Position numbers and translations under genes: made by a program
The notes under the pieces: generated by a model
Databases searched by the model: none
Told to the model about the DNA's origin: nothing
The model's input: the letters and a program-made list of their open reading frames with translations, nothing else
In this document: piece by piece, positions 16,886 through 26,612 of the stretch
Position numbering within the stretch: the stretch's first letter is position 1
Layout: each line of letters opens with the position of its first letter
Assembly (NCBI RefSeq): GCF_000421765.1
Contig: NZ_ATXQ01000001.1
Span: forward strand, 248,001 to 312,000
DNA: 64,000 nucleotides
Source of the DNA: Denitrificimonas caeni DSM 24390
Lineage (GTDB): Bacteria; Pseudomonadota; Gammaproteobacteria; Pseudomonadales; Pseudomonadaceae
Reading direction: 5' to 3'

Positions 16886-17203
16886 ATGCTACGTTTCTCT
16901 TTATTTGTTGCCGCTGGCGTTCTTAGCATTGCCAGCAGCGCTTACGCCAGCAGCCTCATCGCCACCTCGGATTCTATCGGCGCATCGCTGGTCAACACTG
17001 TGGATGCTAGCAGTGACGCGACCTCATCCATCGGCGATGACAAAGTCGTACTTGACGCTCGTGATGACGCAGCCAGTTTCGTTGGCAGTGAAGGCAGCAT
17101 ACGCGGCGCTCACTTAGAAGCCGCTCTAACACATATCCGCCAAACTCTACCCAATCTTGAAGCAACTGACATGCAACTGGCAGAGGCAATTCTTGCACGT
17201 TGA
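16886..17203 (+). CDS. DUF2388 family exported protein
   Basis: This 105-residue protein has a clear signal peptide (residues 1-20, ending AYA) and the DUF2388 pattern typical of pseudomonads: LIATSDSIGASLVNTVDASSDATSSIGDDKVVLDARDDAASFV (residues about 22-65) and a C-terminal helix with EATDMQLAEAIL. Function is unknown. The start at 16886 has AAGGAA 8 bases upstream; longer frames lack a signal. Its stop overlaps the TTG start of the next gene by four bases (TTGA), so the pair is translationally coupled. DUF2388 genes are commonly found beside DUF4105 genes in this family. Confidence 0.8.
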   Translation: MLRFSLFVAAGVLSIASSAYASSLIATSDSIGASLVNTVDASSDATSSIGDDKVVLDARDDAASFVGSEGSIRGAHLEAALTHIRQTLPNLEATDMQLAEAILAR

Positions 17204-19212
17204 GTAAAATCCAGGGGTGCATTATCGCAAAACTGCACGCGGGCCTATTGCATACAACGTCATCAGTCTGCAGTGCAGTGTTGCTTGTCGGTTTGCTGCT
17301 GCTCAGCGCTCCTATCCAGGCCGCACTGCAACTGCGGCTTGACCAGCCAGACCTGAACGATCAGCAAAGACAGATCACCCTGCAACTGTTGAATAACGCT
17401 TTCGATAGTTTGCCCCCGCTAATGATTAAACAGCTTGATCGACAGGTATCTGTGAGCTGGAGCGACAACCTCCCATCGGCGGTTATGGGTCGCGCCACTC
17501 CCGGCGGTAAGATAAAACTGAATCGACGCTGGCTGCCAGCCTTGGTGACCGGCCATAGTGAGGGGCTTGCCCCTGACCGCCAGCATGGCACACTTCAGAA
17601 TGAGCTCAAGGCGACGCTGCTACATGAACTTGGCCACCTCTATGACCAAGGCCGTTTCTGGCCTGCCGCCGAGCGTCAGCTTCTGCAGCGCTGCCGCTCC
17701 AGTCAAAAAACCCAAGGCAAGATTGGACTGCCTCGTCAATGCCGCGGGCAAACTGAAAGACGCTTTACACTTAGTGACGCCCCGCGGCTGCTGGATCTGG
17801 CCGGCTGGCCGGAACAGGTCGGCCAGCGTGGTCAGCGGGAAACAATCAATCGGCAGCTGGATCGCAGCGTCGACATCTATGAGTTCTATAGCCCGCAGGA
17901 ATTTGTTGCGGTCAATCTCGAGTATTTTTTGCTAGATCCGGAATACGGCTGCCGCCGCCCCGCACTAAAGACCTTCTTCCACCAGCACTTCGGCTGGGAG
18001 CCCTCGCATACAACCGATTGTGCCAGTGCTCTTCCCTACATGAATGCTAGCTTGGATGCGAATCAACCAGCCCTGGGATGGCTTGATCCAGCACGTATTT
18101 ACCAGGTGCACTACCTGCTGGCCGAGCCAGACCAGACTTGGGCCAGCCGCTGGGGACATAGCATGCTGCGACTGGTAATCTGCGCACCCGGACGACCGCT
18201 TAGTCCCGACTGCATGCTGGACCTTGAACACCACTTGGTACTGTCCTACCGCGCCTTCGTGGATGATGTCCAACTGTCGAGTTGGGACGGACTGACCGGC
18301 GTTTACCCCTCTCGCCTGTTTATCCTGCCGCTGAACCAAGTGCTCGATGAGTACACCAAAGCCGAGATGCGCAGTCTTAGCTCGGTGCCTTTGAACATGA
18401 CTAGGGAAGAGCAAATCGGCCTGGCCATTCAAGCCGCCAGCCAACATTGGAGTTATGACGGAAACTATTACTTCGTCAGCAATAACTGCGCAGTGGAAAC
18501 CCTAAAATTGCTGCGCAGCGGCAGCGATCATCACCAGTTACGCGACCTAGACAGCTACACTCCAACCGGGCTGCTACAGATATTAGAGGCACGCGGTCTG
18601 GCCAATTACGCCCCCCTTATAAACCGCGACGAAGCCCTGCGTCAGGGCTATTACTTCGCCTCGTACCGCAATCGCTACGAACAGATGTTTGCAGTAGTAC
18701 GTGCCAACCTGAACGTACCGCAGAAGAGTATTGATGACTGGCTGGCACTCAGTGCCGATCAGCGCCAAGCATGGCTACCACAAGCCAATCAGCGCGCGGC
18801 GGCAGCTTTGCTATTGCTTGAACAGGCGGCACTACGCCAGTACATCCACGTTATTCAGCACGACTTGAAAAAGCGTTATTTGGCCGACGACGGTACTAAT
18901 GATGGGCTTAGTGAAGCGGGCCGACTGATGCAGGAACTGATAACAGACAGCAGCTTCCTCAGCCGACCGGCAGATCTTCTTAGTGATGGTTACGGGATAC
19001 CCCAAGCCGCAGAGCGTGACCTACTAGAAAGCTCCGCTAGACAGCGCCACGGCAGCTTGCTTACTACTGCAGACCAGTTGGACAATCGGCTGCGCGCAAT
19101 GCTTAGCGTAAAACAGCAGCAGGAGCTGGACGGCACCCAACACAATATTGAGCTGCTTAGTGGGCACCTGCGGCAATTGCATCGTGAGGCAGGAGGATTA
19201 GTGTTGCCGTAA
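17200..19212 (+). CDS. DUF4105 family exported/membrane protein with HELGH motif
   Basis: This 670-residue protein starts with a hydrophobic segment (residues 22-40, then SAPIQA), which can be a signal peptide. Residues 140-150 contain LLHELGHLYDQ, a zinc-metallopeptidase HExxH motif. The central region (about 300-480) is the DUF4105 domain, with WASRWGHSMLRLV and a later NNCAVETLKLL, i.e. a conserved His and Cys reminiscent of papain-like or amidase folds. The protein could therefore be an envelope hydrolase, but this is inference. TTG is the only sensible start and overlaps the upstream stop. The gene is about 60% G+C in sampled stretches, against about 47% in dsbD, suggesting a foreign or differently constrained origin. 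Confidence 0.75.
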   Translation: MSKIQGCIIAKLHAGLLHTTSSVCSAVLLVGLLLLSAPIQAALQLRLDQPDLNDQQRQITLQLLNNAFDSLPPLMIKQLDRQVSVSWSDNLPSAVMGRATPGGKIKLNRRWLPALVTGHSEGLAPDRQHGTLQNELKATLLHELGHLYDQGRFWPAAERQLLQRCRSSQKTQGKIGLPRQCRGQTERRFTLSDAPRLLDLAGWPEQVGQRGQRETINRQLDRSVDIYEFYSPQEFVAVNLEYFLLDPEYGCRRPALKTFFHQHFGWEPSHTTDCASALPYMNASLDANQPALGWLDPARIYQVHYLLAEPDQTWASRWGHSMLRLVICAPGRPLSPDCMLDLEHHLVLSYRAFVDDVQLSSWDGLTGVYPSRLFILPLNQVLDEYTKAEMRSLSSVPLNMTREEQIGLAIQAASQHWSYDGNYYFVSNNCAVETLKLLRSGSDHHQLRDLDSYTPTGLLQILEARGLANYAPLINRDEALRQGYYFASYRNRYEQMFAVVRANLNVPQKSIDDWLALSADQRQAWLPQANQRAAAALLLLEQAALRQYIHVIQHDLKKRYLADDGTNDGLSEAGRLMQELITDSSFLSRPADLLSDGYGIPQAAERDLLESSARQRHGSLLTTADQLDNRLRAMLSVKQQQELDGTQHNIELLSGHLRQLHREAGGLVLP

Positions 19213-19427
19213 CCTCCCCTTACCAATCCTGATCGCGCAACGTGGCTGGGGTTTTGATCATCGAACTGGGCAGACATCAGCATCCTATTGCCAAACCATC
19301 TACGTTCTTATCAGCCGACAATCTAATAGCCCTATTAAAAAGAGAGTATCAACGTGACAGGACATTGCTAGATTGAAAAGATGCTGATTTAAAGACGCTT
19401 AGGTTTATTCAGCACGAGCAGCTGTAA

Positions 19428-20822
19428 TCAATCATCATCAAACTGATAACTGCCCGCCGCCAAATTATCAAAACGGGTGTACTTGCCTTGGAAAGCTAAG
19501 CGCACAGTACCAATCGGGCCGTTACGTTGCTTACCAATAATCACTTCCGCCACACCTTTGTATTCCGTTTCGGGGTGATACACCTCGTCACGGTAAACAA
19601 ACATAATCACGTCAGCATCTTGCTCGATCGCTCCTGACTCACGTAAGTCAGAGTTAATAGGACGCTTGTTGGGACGCTGCTCTAGCGAGCGGTTCAACTG
19701 AGACAGTGCTACCACTGGGCAGTTAAACTCTTTGGCCAAAGCTTTTAACGATCGAGAAATCTCCGAAATCTCGTTGGTACGGTTTTCTCCACCACTGCCA
19801 CCAATCTGCATCAATTGCAGGTAGTCGACCATAATTAAACCAATCTCGCCATGCTCACGCGCCAAGCGTCGAGTCCGCGCACGCATATCAGAAGGACTGA
19901 TACCAGCCGAGTCATCAATAAATAACTTACGCTCTTGCAGTAAATTCACTGCAGAGGTCAGACGCGGCCAATCATCTTCATCAAGACGGCCCGAACGCAC
20001 TTTAGTTTGGTCAATGCGCCCCAGTGAAGACAGCATCCGCATCACCAAGGATTCCGCCGGCATCTCTAAAGAAAAAACTAAAATAGATTTTTCTGAGCGC
20101 ATCAATGCGTTTTCGACCAAGTTCATCGCAAAGGTGGTTTTACCCATCGATGGACGACCAGCAACGATAATTAAGTCAGCCGGTTGTAAACCACTGGTTT
20201 TTTCATCTAAATCGGTAAAGCCTGTGGAAATACCGGTGATCGCCTCATCACTGTTAAACAGCGTATCAATGGTATCGATGACATTGGCCAGCAACTGATT
20301 GAGGCCAACAGGACCGCCAGTTTTTGGTCTTGCTTCGGCGATCTGGAAAATTTTGCGTTCAGCTTCATCAAGAATGTCACTGCCGCTTTTACCTTGCGGT
20401 GAGTAAGCACTGTCAGCAATATCATTACTGATACTGATCAACTGACGTAACGTGGCACGCTCACGAATAATTTGCGCATAGGCTTTAATATTGGCTACAG
20501 AAGGGGTGTTTTTCGCCAACTCACCTAAGTAAGCCAATCCACCTATCTGACTGAGCTGCCCTTCCTGATCCAGTTGCTCAGATAGGGTGACGACGTCAAA
20601 GGGTGCATTACGCTCTGCTAGACGCGCCACAGCACGGAAAATCAGACGGTGATCGTGTCGATAGAAATCGCCATCCGATACCTGATCTAGTACTCGCTCC
20701 CAAGCGTTATTATCCAGCATCAAACCGCCCAGCACCGATTGTTCAGCTTCCACTGAATGCGGCGGCACTTTCAGCGCAGCGGTCTCTAAATCATACTGTT
20801 GGGGGACGTCAATTTCGCTCAT
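19428..20822 (-). CDS. dnaB: replicative DNA helicase DnaB
   Basis: DnaB is the hexameric 5'-3' helicase that unwinds DNA at the replication fork. At 464 residues it matches pseudomonad DnaB. The N-terminal domain shows PPHSVEAEQSVLGGLMLD; the RecA-like domain has Walker A AGRPSMGKTTFA near residue 210, Walker B LIMVDYLQLM, and the C-terminal SDLRESGAIEQDADVIMFVYRDEVY. ATG 20822 is preferred over an upstream GTG. No intein is present. The gene lies downstream of rplI as in other pseudomonads, but a good terminator separates them, so dnaB has its own promoter. Confidence 0.97.
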   Translation of the reverse strand: MSEIDVPQQYDLETAALKVPPHSVEAEQSVLGGLMLDNNAWERVLDQVSDGDFYRHDHRLIFRAVARLAERNAPFDVVTLSEQLDQEGQLSQIGGLAYLGELAKNTPSVANIKAYAQIIRERATLRQLISISNDIADSAYSPQGKSGSDILDEAERKIFQIAEARPKTGGPVGLNQLLANVIDTIDTLFNSDEAITGISTGFTDLDEKTSGLQPADLIIVAGRPSMGKTTFAMNLVENALMRSEKSILVFSLEMPAESLVMRMLSSLGRIDQTKVRSGRLDEDDWPRLTSAVNLLQERKLFIDDSAGISPSDMRARTRRLAREHGEIGLIMVDYLQLMQIGGSGGENRTNEISEISRSLKALAKEFNCPVVALSQLNRSLEQRPNKRPINSDLRESGAIEQDADVIMFVYRDEVYHPETEYKGVAEVIIGKQRNGPIGTVRLAFQGKYTRFDNLAAGSYQFDDD

Positions 20823-20875
20823 GCAATACACTCAATTTTGTAACCAAGGCTGGATTCTACCTGCTATTAAACAAC

Positions 20876-20910
20876 AAAAGGCACGCATCTATACAGATAA
20901 CGTGCCTTTT
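20876..20910 (-). terminator. terminator of the rpsF-rpsR-rplI operon
   Basis: A 10-bp stem AAAAGGCACG / CGTGCCTTTT lies 37 bases after the rplI stop; on the minus strand the arm ends in CCTTTTGTTGTT. It separates the ribosomal operon from dnaB. Confidence 0.78.
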
Positions 20911-20946
20911 GTACCACCAGTTAACCTGAGTTAACCGATAGGGCGA

Positions 20947-21393
20947 TTAGCCTGCAACTACAATCAATTTGACTGTAGCTTCAACGTCAGTGTGCAAATG
21001 CACAGTAACGTCGTATTCGCCAGTCTGGCGAATAGTGCCGTAAGGCAAGCGGATTTCGCTTTTGTTAACAGCAACGCCTGAAGCAGTCAGTGCATCAGCA
21101 ATATCGTGAGTACCGATAGAACCGAATAACTTGCCTTCGTCACCTGTGTTAGCAGTGATAGTCACTTCCAACTCAGACAATTGAGCAGCACGTACTTCTG
21201 CTTCTGCACGCTTCTCGGCAGCAGCTTTTTCAAGCTCCGCACGACGCGCTTCAAAAGCTGCAACGTTTGCTGCAGTTGCAGCCGTTGCTTTGCGTTGTGG
21301 CAATAAAAAGTTACGACCGTAACCGGACTTAACATTTACTTTGTCGCCCAGGTCGCCTAAATTTGCGACTTTCTCTAGCAGGATGACTTCCAT
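20947..21393 (-). CDS. rplI: 50S ribosomal protein L9
   Basis: L9 binds 23S rRNA at the base of the L1 stalk and helps maintain reading frame. The 148-residue protein has the N-domain [32 protein letters not shown] (residues 1-32), the long connecting helix rich in Ala/Glu/Lys, and the C-domain with [15 protein letters not shown] and the final [16 protein letters not shown]. It is the last gene of rpsF-rpsR-DUF2232-rplI. A GAGGTGAG ribosome binding site precedes it. Confidence 0.97.
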   Translation of the reverse strand: MEVILLEKVANLGDLGDKVNVKSGYGRNFLLPQRKATAATAANVAAFEARRAELEKAAAEKRAEAEVRAAQLSELEVTITANTGDEGKLFGSIGTHDIADALTASGVAVNKSEIRLPYGTIRQTGEYDVTVHLHTDVEATVKLIVVAG

Positions 21394-21414
21394 TTGAGTC
21401 TCACCTCTTGAATT

Positions 21415-22308
21415 TCAACGTTCACCGTTCGCAGCATCAGAATCATTTTTCTGATTCTTTAAGCCACGAAAATCAAAAACACTATCAACAATAGCCAGTA
21501 CCAATAACAACGGATAAATCAGCTGCGTAAACAGCACTATCGCAACATATAAACCAATCAACCAAAAACTGCCTAAGCGGTATTTAGCGACCAATCCATG
21601 CATGATGGCTAAGCCTGTGAACATCAGTGGCACACTGCACAATGGCGTTAAAACTGCAGCCTGTATCCCGAGGCTTGGCGCGAACAACATACCAAACACT
21701 AGGGGGAACACTATCACCGCTGGTAGACGCAATCGTTGAAACTCTTGCGCAAACCCACCAGGGTTATATAAAACTGCTTGCCAATAACGCGCAAGTATCA
21801 CACTGAACACACAAAGCAATTGCAGTACTGCGGCCATCAATCCAGTCAAGACTGGCACAATCAAGCTTTCTAACTGCAGCACCTGCTCAGCCGATAACTG
21901 CTCATAAAACCCTGAGAGCATTTTTGGCATTGCCGTGTTGAGCTCTGCAGCTAAACTGGCAAGGGGTTGAGCAAATGCAGCACCCAGCGCCCAAGCAAAA
22001 AACACTCCAATCAAAATACTTGCAAGCAAGACTTTTGACCAAGACGACGTTACCCGCAACACCTGTGCTAAACCTAAAGCCCCTAAAACACCTAATAAGG
22101 GTCTTGGGTCATCCAGGTAAGCCCACATTAATGCGGGAAGTACAGCCCAAATAATTAAACTAAGTGAATTATTTAAGCCGCGTCGCAACAACACTAAACT
22201 TGCAGCTGCAGCGCTGAGCCAAAACATCATTGGCACAACAGCTGCAAAAACCATCACCACGATGGCTTGCACACGCCCACGCATAATAAATTCAGCGAGT
22301 CTACGCAT
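21415..22308 (-). CDS. DUF2232 family membrane protein in the S6-S18-L9 operon
   Basis: This 297-residue protein has about eight hydrophobic segments spread over its length, beginning AIVVMVFAAVVPMMFWLSAAAASLVLL after a short charged start, and ends in a charged tail (FRGLKNQKNDSDAANGER). It corresponds to the DUF2232 (YybS-like) membrane protein that pseudomonads carry between rpsR and rplI. The function is unknown. It lies 35 bases after rpsR and 21 bases before rplI on the same strand, so it is co-transcribed with ribosomal proteins, though its product is a membrane protein. Confidence 0.82.
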   Translation of the reverse strand: MRRLAEFIMRGRVQAIVVMVFAAVVPMMFWLSAAAASLVLLRRGLNNSLSLIIWAVLPALMWAYLDDPRPLLGVLGALGLAQVLRVTSSWSKVLLASILIGVFFAWALGAAFAQPLASLAAELNTAMPKMLSGFYEQLSAEQVLQLESLIVPVLTGLMAAVLQLLCVFSVILARYWQAVLYNPGGFAQEFQRLRLPAVIVFPLVFGMLFAPSLGIQAAVLTPLCSVPLMFTGLAIMHGLVAKYRLGSFWLIGLYVAIVLFTQLIYPLLLVLAIVDSVFDFRGLKNQKNDSDAANGER

Positions 22309-22343
22309 GCATTAACCTATCCATTATCCGATACAGCCAAAAA

Positions 22344-22574
22344 TCAATTGTTGTGACTGTCGGTGTATGGCAGCAGAGCTAAAAAGCGCGCGCGTTTGAT
22401 CGCGGTTGACAATTGGCGCTGATATTTAGCTTTAGTGCCAGTAATACGGCTCGGTACAATCTTGCCAGTTTCTGATACGTAGGCTTTCAATGTATTCAAA
22501 TCTTTGTAATCGATTTCTTTTACATCTTCAGCTGTGAAACGGCAGAATTTGCGGCGGCGAAAAAAACGTGCCAT
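22344..22574 (-). CDS. rpsR: 30S ribosomal protein S18
   Basis: S18 pairs with S6 on the platform of the small subunit. The 76-residue protein shows the family pattern [30 protein letters not shown] and [29 protein letters not shown]. It keeps a Cys (FCRF) but not the four-Cys zinc variant. It lies 28 bases after rpsF and shares its operon. Confidence 0.97.
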   Translation of the reverse strand: MARFFRRRKFCRFTAEDVKEIDYKDLNTLKAYVSETGKIVPSRITGTKAKYQRQLSTAIKRARFLALLPYTDSHNN

Positions 22575-22602
22575 GACAGTGGCTCCTCAATTAGCTCTAG
22601 GA

Positions 22603-23022
22603 TTACTCATCAACATCGTTGTCACTGTCGTCGTCACCGTCTTCATCGGTGTCTTCAGCAGTGTCAGGACGTTCACGACGCTCACGACGCTCGTTACGGT
22701 TCTCTTCAGCCTTCAACATCTCAGACTGTTCAGTAACCGCTTCATCGCGACGAATGATCAAGTTGCGCAATACGGCATCGTTGTAGCGGAAACTGTCTTC
22801 CAGTTCTGCTAAAGCTTTGCTGCTGCACTCAACGTTGAGCAAGATGTAGTGAGCTTTATGGATATCATCAATTGCGTAAGCTAATTGACGACGGCCCCAG
22901 TCTTCTTGACGATGAACTTGACCACCATCTTCTTCGATCAGTTTGGTATAACGCTCAACCATACCGCCGACTTGTTCGCTTTGATCCGGGTGGACCAAGA
23001 ACACTATTTCGTAATGACGCAT
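22603..23022 (-). CDS. rpsF: 30S ribosomal protein S6
   Basis: S6 has the beginning [18 protein letters not shown] and the central [24 protein letters not shown] that define the family. At 139 residues it carries the usual gammaproteobacterial acidic tail ([22 protein letters not shown]-like, residues 118-139), which is longer than in many bacteria and is the substrate of glutamate ligase RimK in E. coli. It is the first gene of the rpsF operon; a small stem-loop sits in its leader, and S6-S18 are known to autoregulate such leaders in many bacteria. Confidence 0.97.
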   Translation of the reverse strand: MRHYEIVFLVHPDQSEQVGGMVERYTKLIEEDGGQVHRQEDWGRRQLAYAIDDIHKAHYILLNVECSSKALAELEDSFRYNDAVLRNLIIRRDEAVTEQSEMLKAEENRNERRERRERPDTAEDTDEDGDDDSDNDVDE

Positions 23023-23039
23023 AGATGCTCCTTACGGGT

Positions 23040-23068
23040 TGTAGCCTGCCGCACTCTGCGGTCAGACA
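23040..23068 (-). promoter_or_regulatory. possible S6:S18 leader hairpin of rpsF
   Basis: On the minus strand, 18 bases before the rpsF start, a small hairpin forms: CCGCA/TGCGG around GAG, extended by CTG/CAG and, after a three-base bulge, TGT/ACA. Position and a stem with a 3-base 3' bulge fit the known S6:S18-binding leader type, but the bulge is GCT rather than the usual CCG, so this is tentative. Confidence 0.3.
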
Positions 23069-23190
23069 AGGAGTGGATAAAATTTGCATGCTACATACCG
23101 CTCATGCAGTACCTGCAATGCAAGGGGCGACATTCTAAAGAAGCGCGCCCTGCTAAGCAAGGTAAGTCTAATAAAAGACTGATTTGCGCG

Positions 23191-23949
23191 CTAAACGGCG
23201 CGACTTTTAGGATTCAGACGCTGACGTTGAGCTTCAAACAAGCACACGCCAGTCGCTACTGAAACGTTGAGACTGCTGACACTGCCCTGCATTGGCAAAT
23301 GCACCAAGTAGTCACAATGCTCGCGGGTTAAGCGACGCATACCAGTGCCTTCTGCACCCATCACGAGAATCAAAGGCCCAGTCATATCTTGCTGATACAA
23401 GGTTTGCTCTGCATCACCTGCCGTACCCACCACCCAAAGACCTTTTTGACGCAACTTTTCTAGCGCTCGCGCCAAATTCGTTACAGCGACTAAAGGCACG
23501 ACTTCCGCAGCACCACAAGCAACTTTACGCACTGTGGAGTTGAGGGTTGCCGATTTATCTTTAGGGATGATCACCGCATGCACGCCTGCTGCATCAGCAG
23601 TACGCAAGCACGCGCCAAGGTTATGCGGATCGGTCACGCCATCCAGCACCAACAATAATGGCGGTACTTCTAAGCGATCCAGCAGTTCATCAAGCATTTG
23701 CTCGCCCCAGATTTGACTGGGACTCACTTTTGCTAAAACACCTTGATGCACGCCATCAACCTGCTCATCCATCTCGCGACGGCTGATGGTATTGCTTTGC
23801 ACGCGCGCCTCATCGGCTAAATCGCGCAAAATCTGGATACGTGGATCACTACGACCGTCGGCTAAAATAAGCTGTTTAACACGCTTAGGGTGGTGACGTA
23901 GCAAGGCTTCAACCGCATGCACACCATAAACGTTTTCTAGATCACTCAT
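23191..23949 (-). CDS. rlmB: 23S rRNA (guanosine-2251-2'-O)-methyltransferase RlmB
   Basis: RlmB methylates the ribose of G2251 in the P-site loop of 23S rRNA. The 252-residue SpoU/TrmH-type enzyme has the N-terminal substrate domain with YGVHAVEALLRHHPKRV, then the knotted SAM domain with LDGVTDPHNLGACLRTADAAGVHAVI, VMGAEGTGMRRL and LNVSVATGVCLFE. The start overlaps the end of rnr by eight bases, so rnr-rlmB form an operon, as in E. coli and Pseudomonas. Confidence 0.96.
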   Translation of the reverse strand: MSDLENVYGVHAVEALLRHHPKRVKQLILADGRSDPRIQILRDLADEARVQSNTISRREMDEQVDGVHQGVLAKVSPSQIWGEQMLDELLDRLEVPPLLLVLDGVTDPHNLGACLRTADAAGVHAVIIPKDKSATLNSTVRKVACGAAEVVPLVAVTNLARALEKLRQKGLWVVGTAGDAEQTLYQQDMTGPLILVMGAEGTGMRRLTREHCDYLVHLPMQGSVSSLNVSVATGVCLFEAQRQRLNPKSRAV

Positions 23950-26416
23950 AATGCCCTGCCTTAGTTGACTTACTCACCACTTTCCTTTTGCGACTCTTGG
24001 CTTTAGGTTTACTTTTTACTGCCGCATCTGGACTTTTCGCCGAGCTATCACTCTTCGCACCAGCAGCACTCTTAGCTTTACCGCCAGCAGCTTTTTTACC
24101 GCCTTTAGCTTGCTGGCCTTTCTTCGGCGCAGACACTGGATGCTTATCGGTGTTAGCACCGGCCTGACTCATTTCAAAGTCAATTTTGCGCTCATCCAGA
24201 TCAACACGGGCAACAATGACTTCAACCGTATCGCCTAAGCGATAGCTGCGACCACTGCGCTCACCGGTTAAACGGTGGTGCAATGGATCAAACTGGTAGT
24301 AATCGCCCGGTAAAGCGGTGACGTGCACCAAACCCTCAACGTAAATATCGGTGAGTTCAACAAACAAACCAAAACCTGTAACCGAGGTGACTACGCCAGC
24401 AAAGGTGTCGCCCACACGATCCAACATAAACTCACATTTGAGCCACGTCACTACATCACGGGTCGCTTCATCAGCACGGCGCTCAGTTAACGACACATCC
24501 ACACCAATCTGCTCTAAGCTCGGCAAATCGTAAGGGTAAATGCGCGCTTTCGGCATTGCGCTGGCACCCACACGCTGCACGTGCTCGGTTTCTTTACGCG
24601 AACGAATCACGCTGCGTACTGCGCGATGATTGAGCAAGTCAGCGTAACGACGAATCGGCGAAGTAAAGTGAGTGTAAGCCTCATAATTAAGACCAAAGTG
24701 GCCGTTATTATCAGGGCTGTAGACTGCTTGACTTAACGAGCGCAGCATGACGGTTTGGATCAATTGGAAATCAGGACGCTCACGTACCGACTCCAACAAC
24801 AGTAAGTAATCTTTTGGCGTTGGATCGCCTTTGCCACGATTGAGGGTCAGACCCAGCTCAGTTAAGAAGCCGCGTAACTTTTCTAATTTCTCCGCAGGCG
24901 GGCCATCATGCACACGGTACAAGCCATCCATCTCGTGATCTTGTAAAAAGCTCGCCATCGCGACGTTAGCGCAGAGCATGCACTCTTCAATCAGTTTGTG
25001 CGCATCATTACGCTCAGTCGGTAAAATCTCAGCGATTTTACGATCTTGGCCAAACACTATACGGGTTTCACGGGTTTCAAAGTCAATGGCACCACGCACA
25101 TGGCGTTGTTTCTGCAGTGCTTTGTACACCGCATACAACTGTTTTAGGTCACCCGCAATGCTCGCGTGCTCCGCCAACAACTGTTTACCTTCAGCGCTGC
25201 GCGGACGCTCTAGCATGGCACTGACGGCATCATAGGTCAGGCGTGCATGGGACTGAATCACTGCCTCATAAAACTGATAGCCGATCATTTTTCCAGAACG
25301 CGCCAAGGTAATCTCACAGACCATCGCTAAGCGATCGACATGCGGATTCAGTGAACACAGTCCATTGGACAGCTCTTCTGGCAGCATCGGAATCACGCGC
25401 TCAGGGAAGTACACTGAGTTACCGCGAATCATCGCCTCAGCATCGAGAGCAGAATCGACTTTTACGTAATGTGAAACATCAGCAATCGCTACATACAAAC
25501 GCCAGCCGCCAGTGACTAACTGCGTAGCACTACCACTGCGTGGTTCGCAATAGACCGCATCATCAAAGTCACGCGCATCTGCACCATCAATGGTAACGAA
25601 CGGCAAATGGCGTAAATCAACGCGCTTTTCTTTATCTTTCTCTTCCACTTCCGACTTAAAACGCTTGGCATCTTTAAGCACCGCGTCAGGCCAAACATTT
25701 GGAATATCATAGTTACGCAACGCCACTTCAATTTCCATGCCAGGCGCCATGTATTCACCTAACACTTCAACGATATTGCCTTGCGCTTGAAAACGTGAGG
25801 TTGGCCAGTGGGTAATCGCCACTTCAACCAACTGCCCTACTTGCGCGCCACCGGAACGGCCTGGGCTGATTAAGACTTCTTGCTGCATTTTTTTGTTGTC
25901 GGGCAAGACAAAGCCAATGCCGTTTTCTTCGTTATAACGACCAACAATCGACTCATGCGCACGCATCACCACTTCAGCAATCGCACCTTCACGACGACCA
26001 CGCTTATCAAAGCCCACCACGCGAGCTAAAGCACGGTCACCATCAAAGACTAAACGCATCTGTGTGGGGCTTAGAAATAAATCATCACCGCCAGCATCTG
26101 GAATTAAAAAACCAAAGCCATCGCGGTGACCACTGACACGTCCTACCACTAAGTCCAGTTTATCTACCGGTGCATACGCACCACGGCGGGTATATACCAC
26201 TTGCGCATCACGCTCCATTGCGCGTAAGCGACGGCGTAACGCTTCGATATCTTCTTCTGTTGTTAAACCAAATTCCGCTGCCAATTGCTCACGGGCTGCA
26301 GGCGCACCGCGCTCGGCCAAGTGATGTAAAATCAGCTCTCTGCTAGGAATAGGATTGTCGTATTTTTCCGCTTCGCGCGCGGCCTCAGGGTCGAGGGATT
26401 GCCAATCGGCTGTCAA
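23942..26416 (-). CDS. rnr: ribonuclease R
   Basis: RNase R is a processive 3'-5' exoribonuclease that can degrade structured RNA. The 824-residue protein has an N-terminal helix-turn-helix part (LAERGAPAAREQLAAEFGLT), two cold-shock domains (VGRVSGHRDGFGFLIPD, VGRYNEENGIGFVLP), the RNB catalytic domain with DGADARDFDDAVYC carrying the Mg-binding aspartates, an S1 domain (VTGFGLFVELTDIYVEGLVH) and a Lys/Ala-rich basic tail. The start is a TTG with AAGGTG eight bases upstream; the reading TADWQSLDPEAAREAEKY fits pseudomonad RNase R. It is followed by rlmB. Confidence 0.96.
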   Translation of the reverse strand: MTADWQSLDPEAAREAEKYDNPIPSRELILHHLAERGAPAAREQLAAEFGLTTEEDIEALRRRLRAMERDAQVVYTRRGAYAPVDKLDLVVGRVSGHRDGFGFLIPDAGGDDLFLSPTQMRLVFDGDRALARVVGFDKRGRREGAIAEVVMRAHESIVGRYNEENGIGFVLPDNKKMQQEVLISPGRSGGAQVGQLVEVAITHWPTSRFQAQGNIVEVLGEYMAPGMEIEVALRNYDIPNVWPDAVLKDAKRFKSEVEEKDKEKRVDLRHLPFVTIDGADARDFDDAVYCEPRSGSATQLVTGGWRLYVAIADVSHYVKVDSALDAEAMIRGNSVYFPERVIPMLPEELSNGLCSLNPHVDRLAMVCEITLARSGKMIGYQFYEAVIQSHARLTYDAVSAMLERPRSAEGKQLLAEHASIAGDLKQLYAVYKALQKQRHVRGAIDFETRETRIVFGQDRKIAEILPTERNDAHKLIEECMLCANVAMASFLQDHEMDGLYRVHDGPPAEKLEKLRGFLTELGLTLNRGKGDPTPKDYLLLLESVRERPDFQLIQTVMLRSLSQAVYSPDNNGHFGLNYEAYTHFTSPIRRYADLLNHRAVRSVIRSRKETEHVQRVGASAMPKARIYPYDLPSLEQIGVDVSLTERRADEATRDVVTWLKCEFMLDRVGDTFAGVVTSVTGFGLFVELTDIYVEGLVHVTALPGDYYQFDPLHHRLTGERSGRSYRLGDTVEVIVARVDLDERKIDFEMSQAGANTDKHPVSAPKKGQQAKGGKKAAGGKAKSAAGAKSDSSAKSPDAAVKSKPKAKSRKRKVVSKSTKAGHYE

Positions 26417-26612
26417 ATTAAATTCACCTTACTTTTTAAAAATAGATGGTGAAATGAATAATTGTTCAGTTCACCGTATTGCGCCTCTAATTTAACAGAT
26501 TTTTTAGCGCTCGGGGGTTTACAAGATCTTTTATCGGCCGTATAGTTCGCGACCACAACGTTATGTGATTGACGTTGTACCATGGAAACAATGCAAATGT
26601 ATTGCTTTCAGT

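Noticed and set aside
26561-26612. TTGACG as -35 of a tRNA-Leu(CAG) promoter
   Set aside because: No acceptable -10 lies at 16-18 bases; the only A/T-rich candidates are at poor spacing, so I did not list a promoter.
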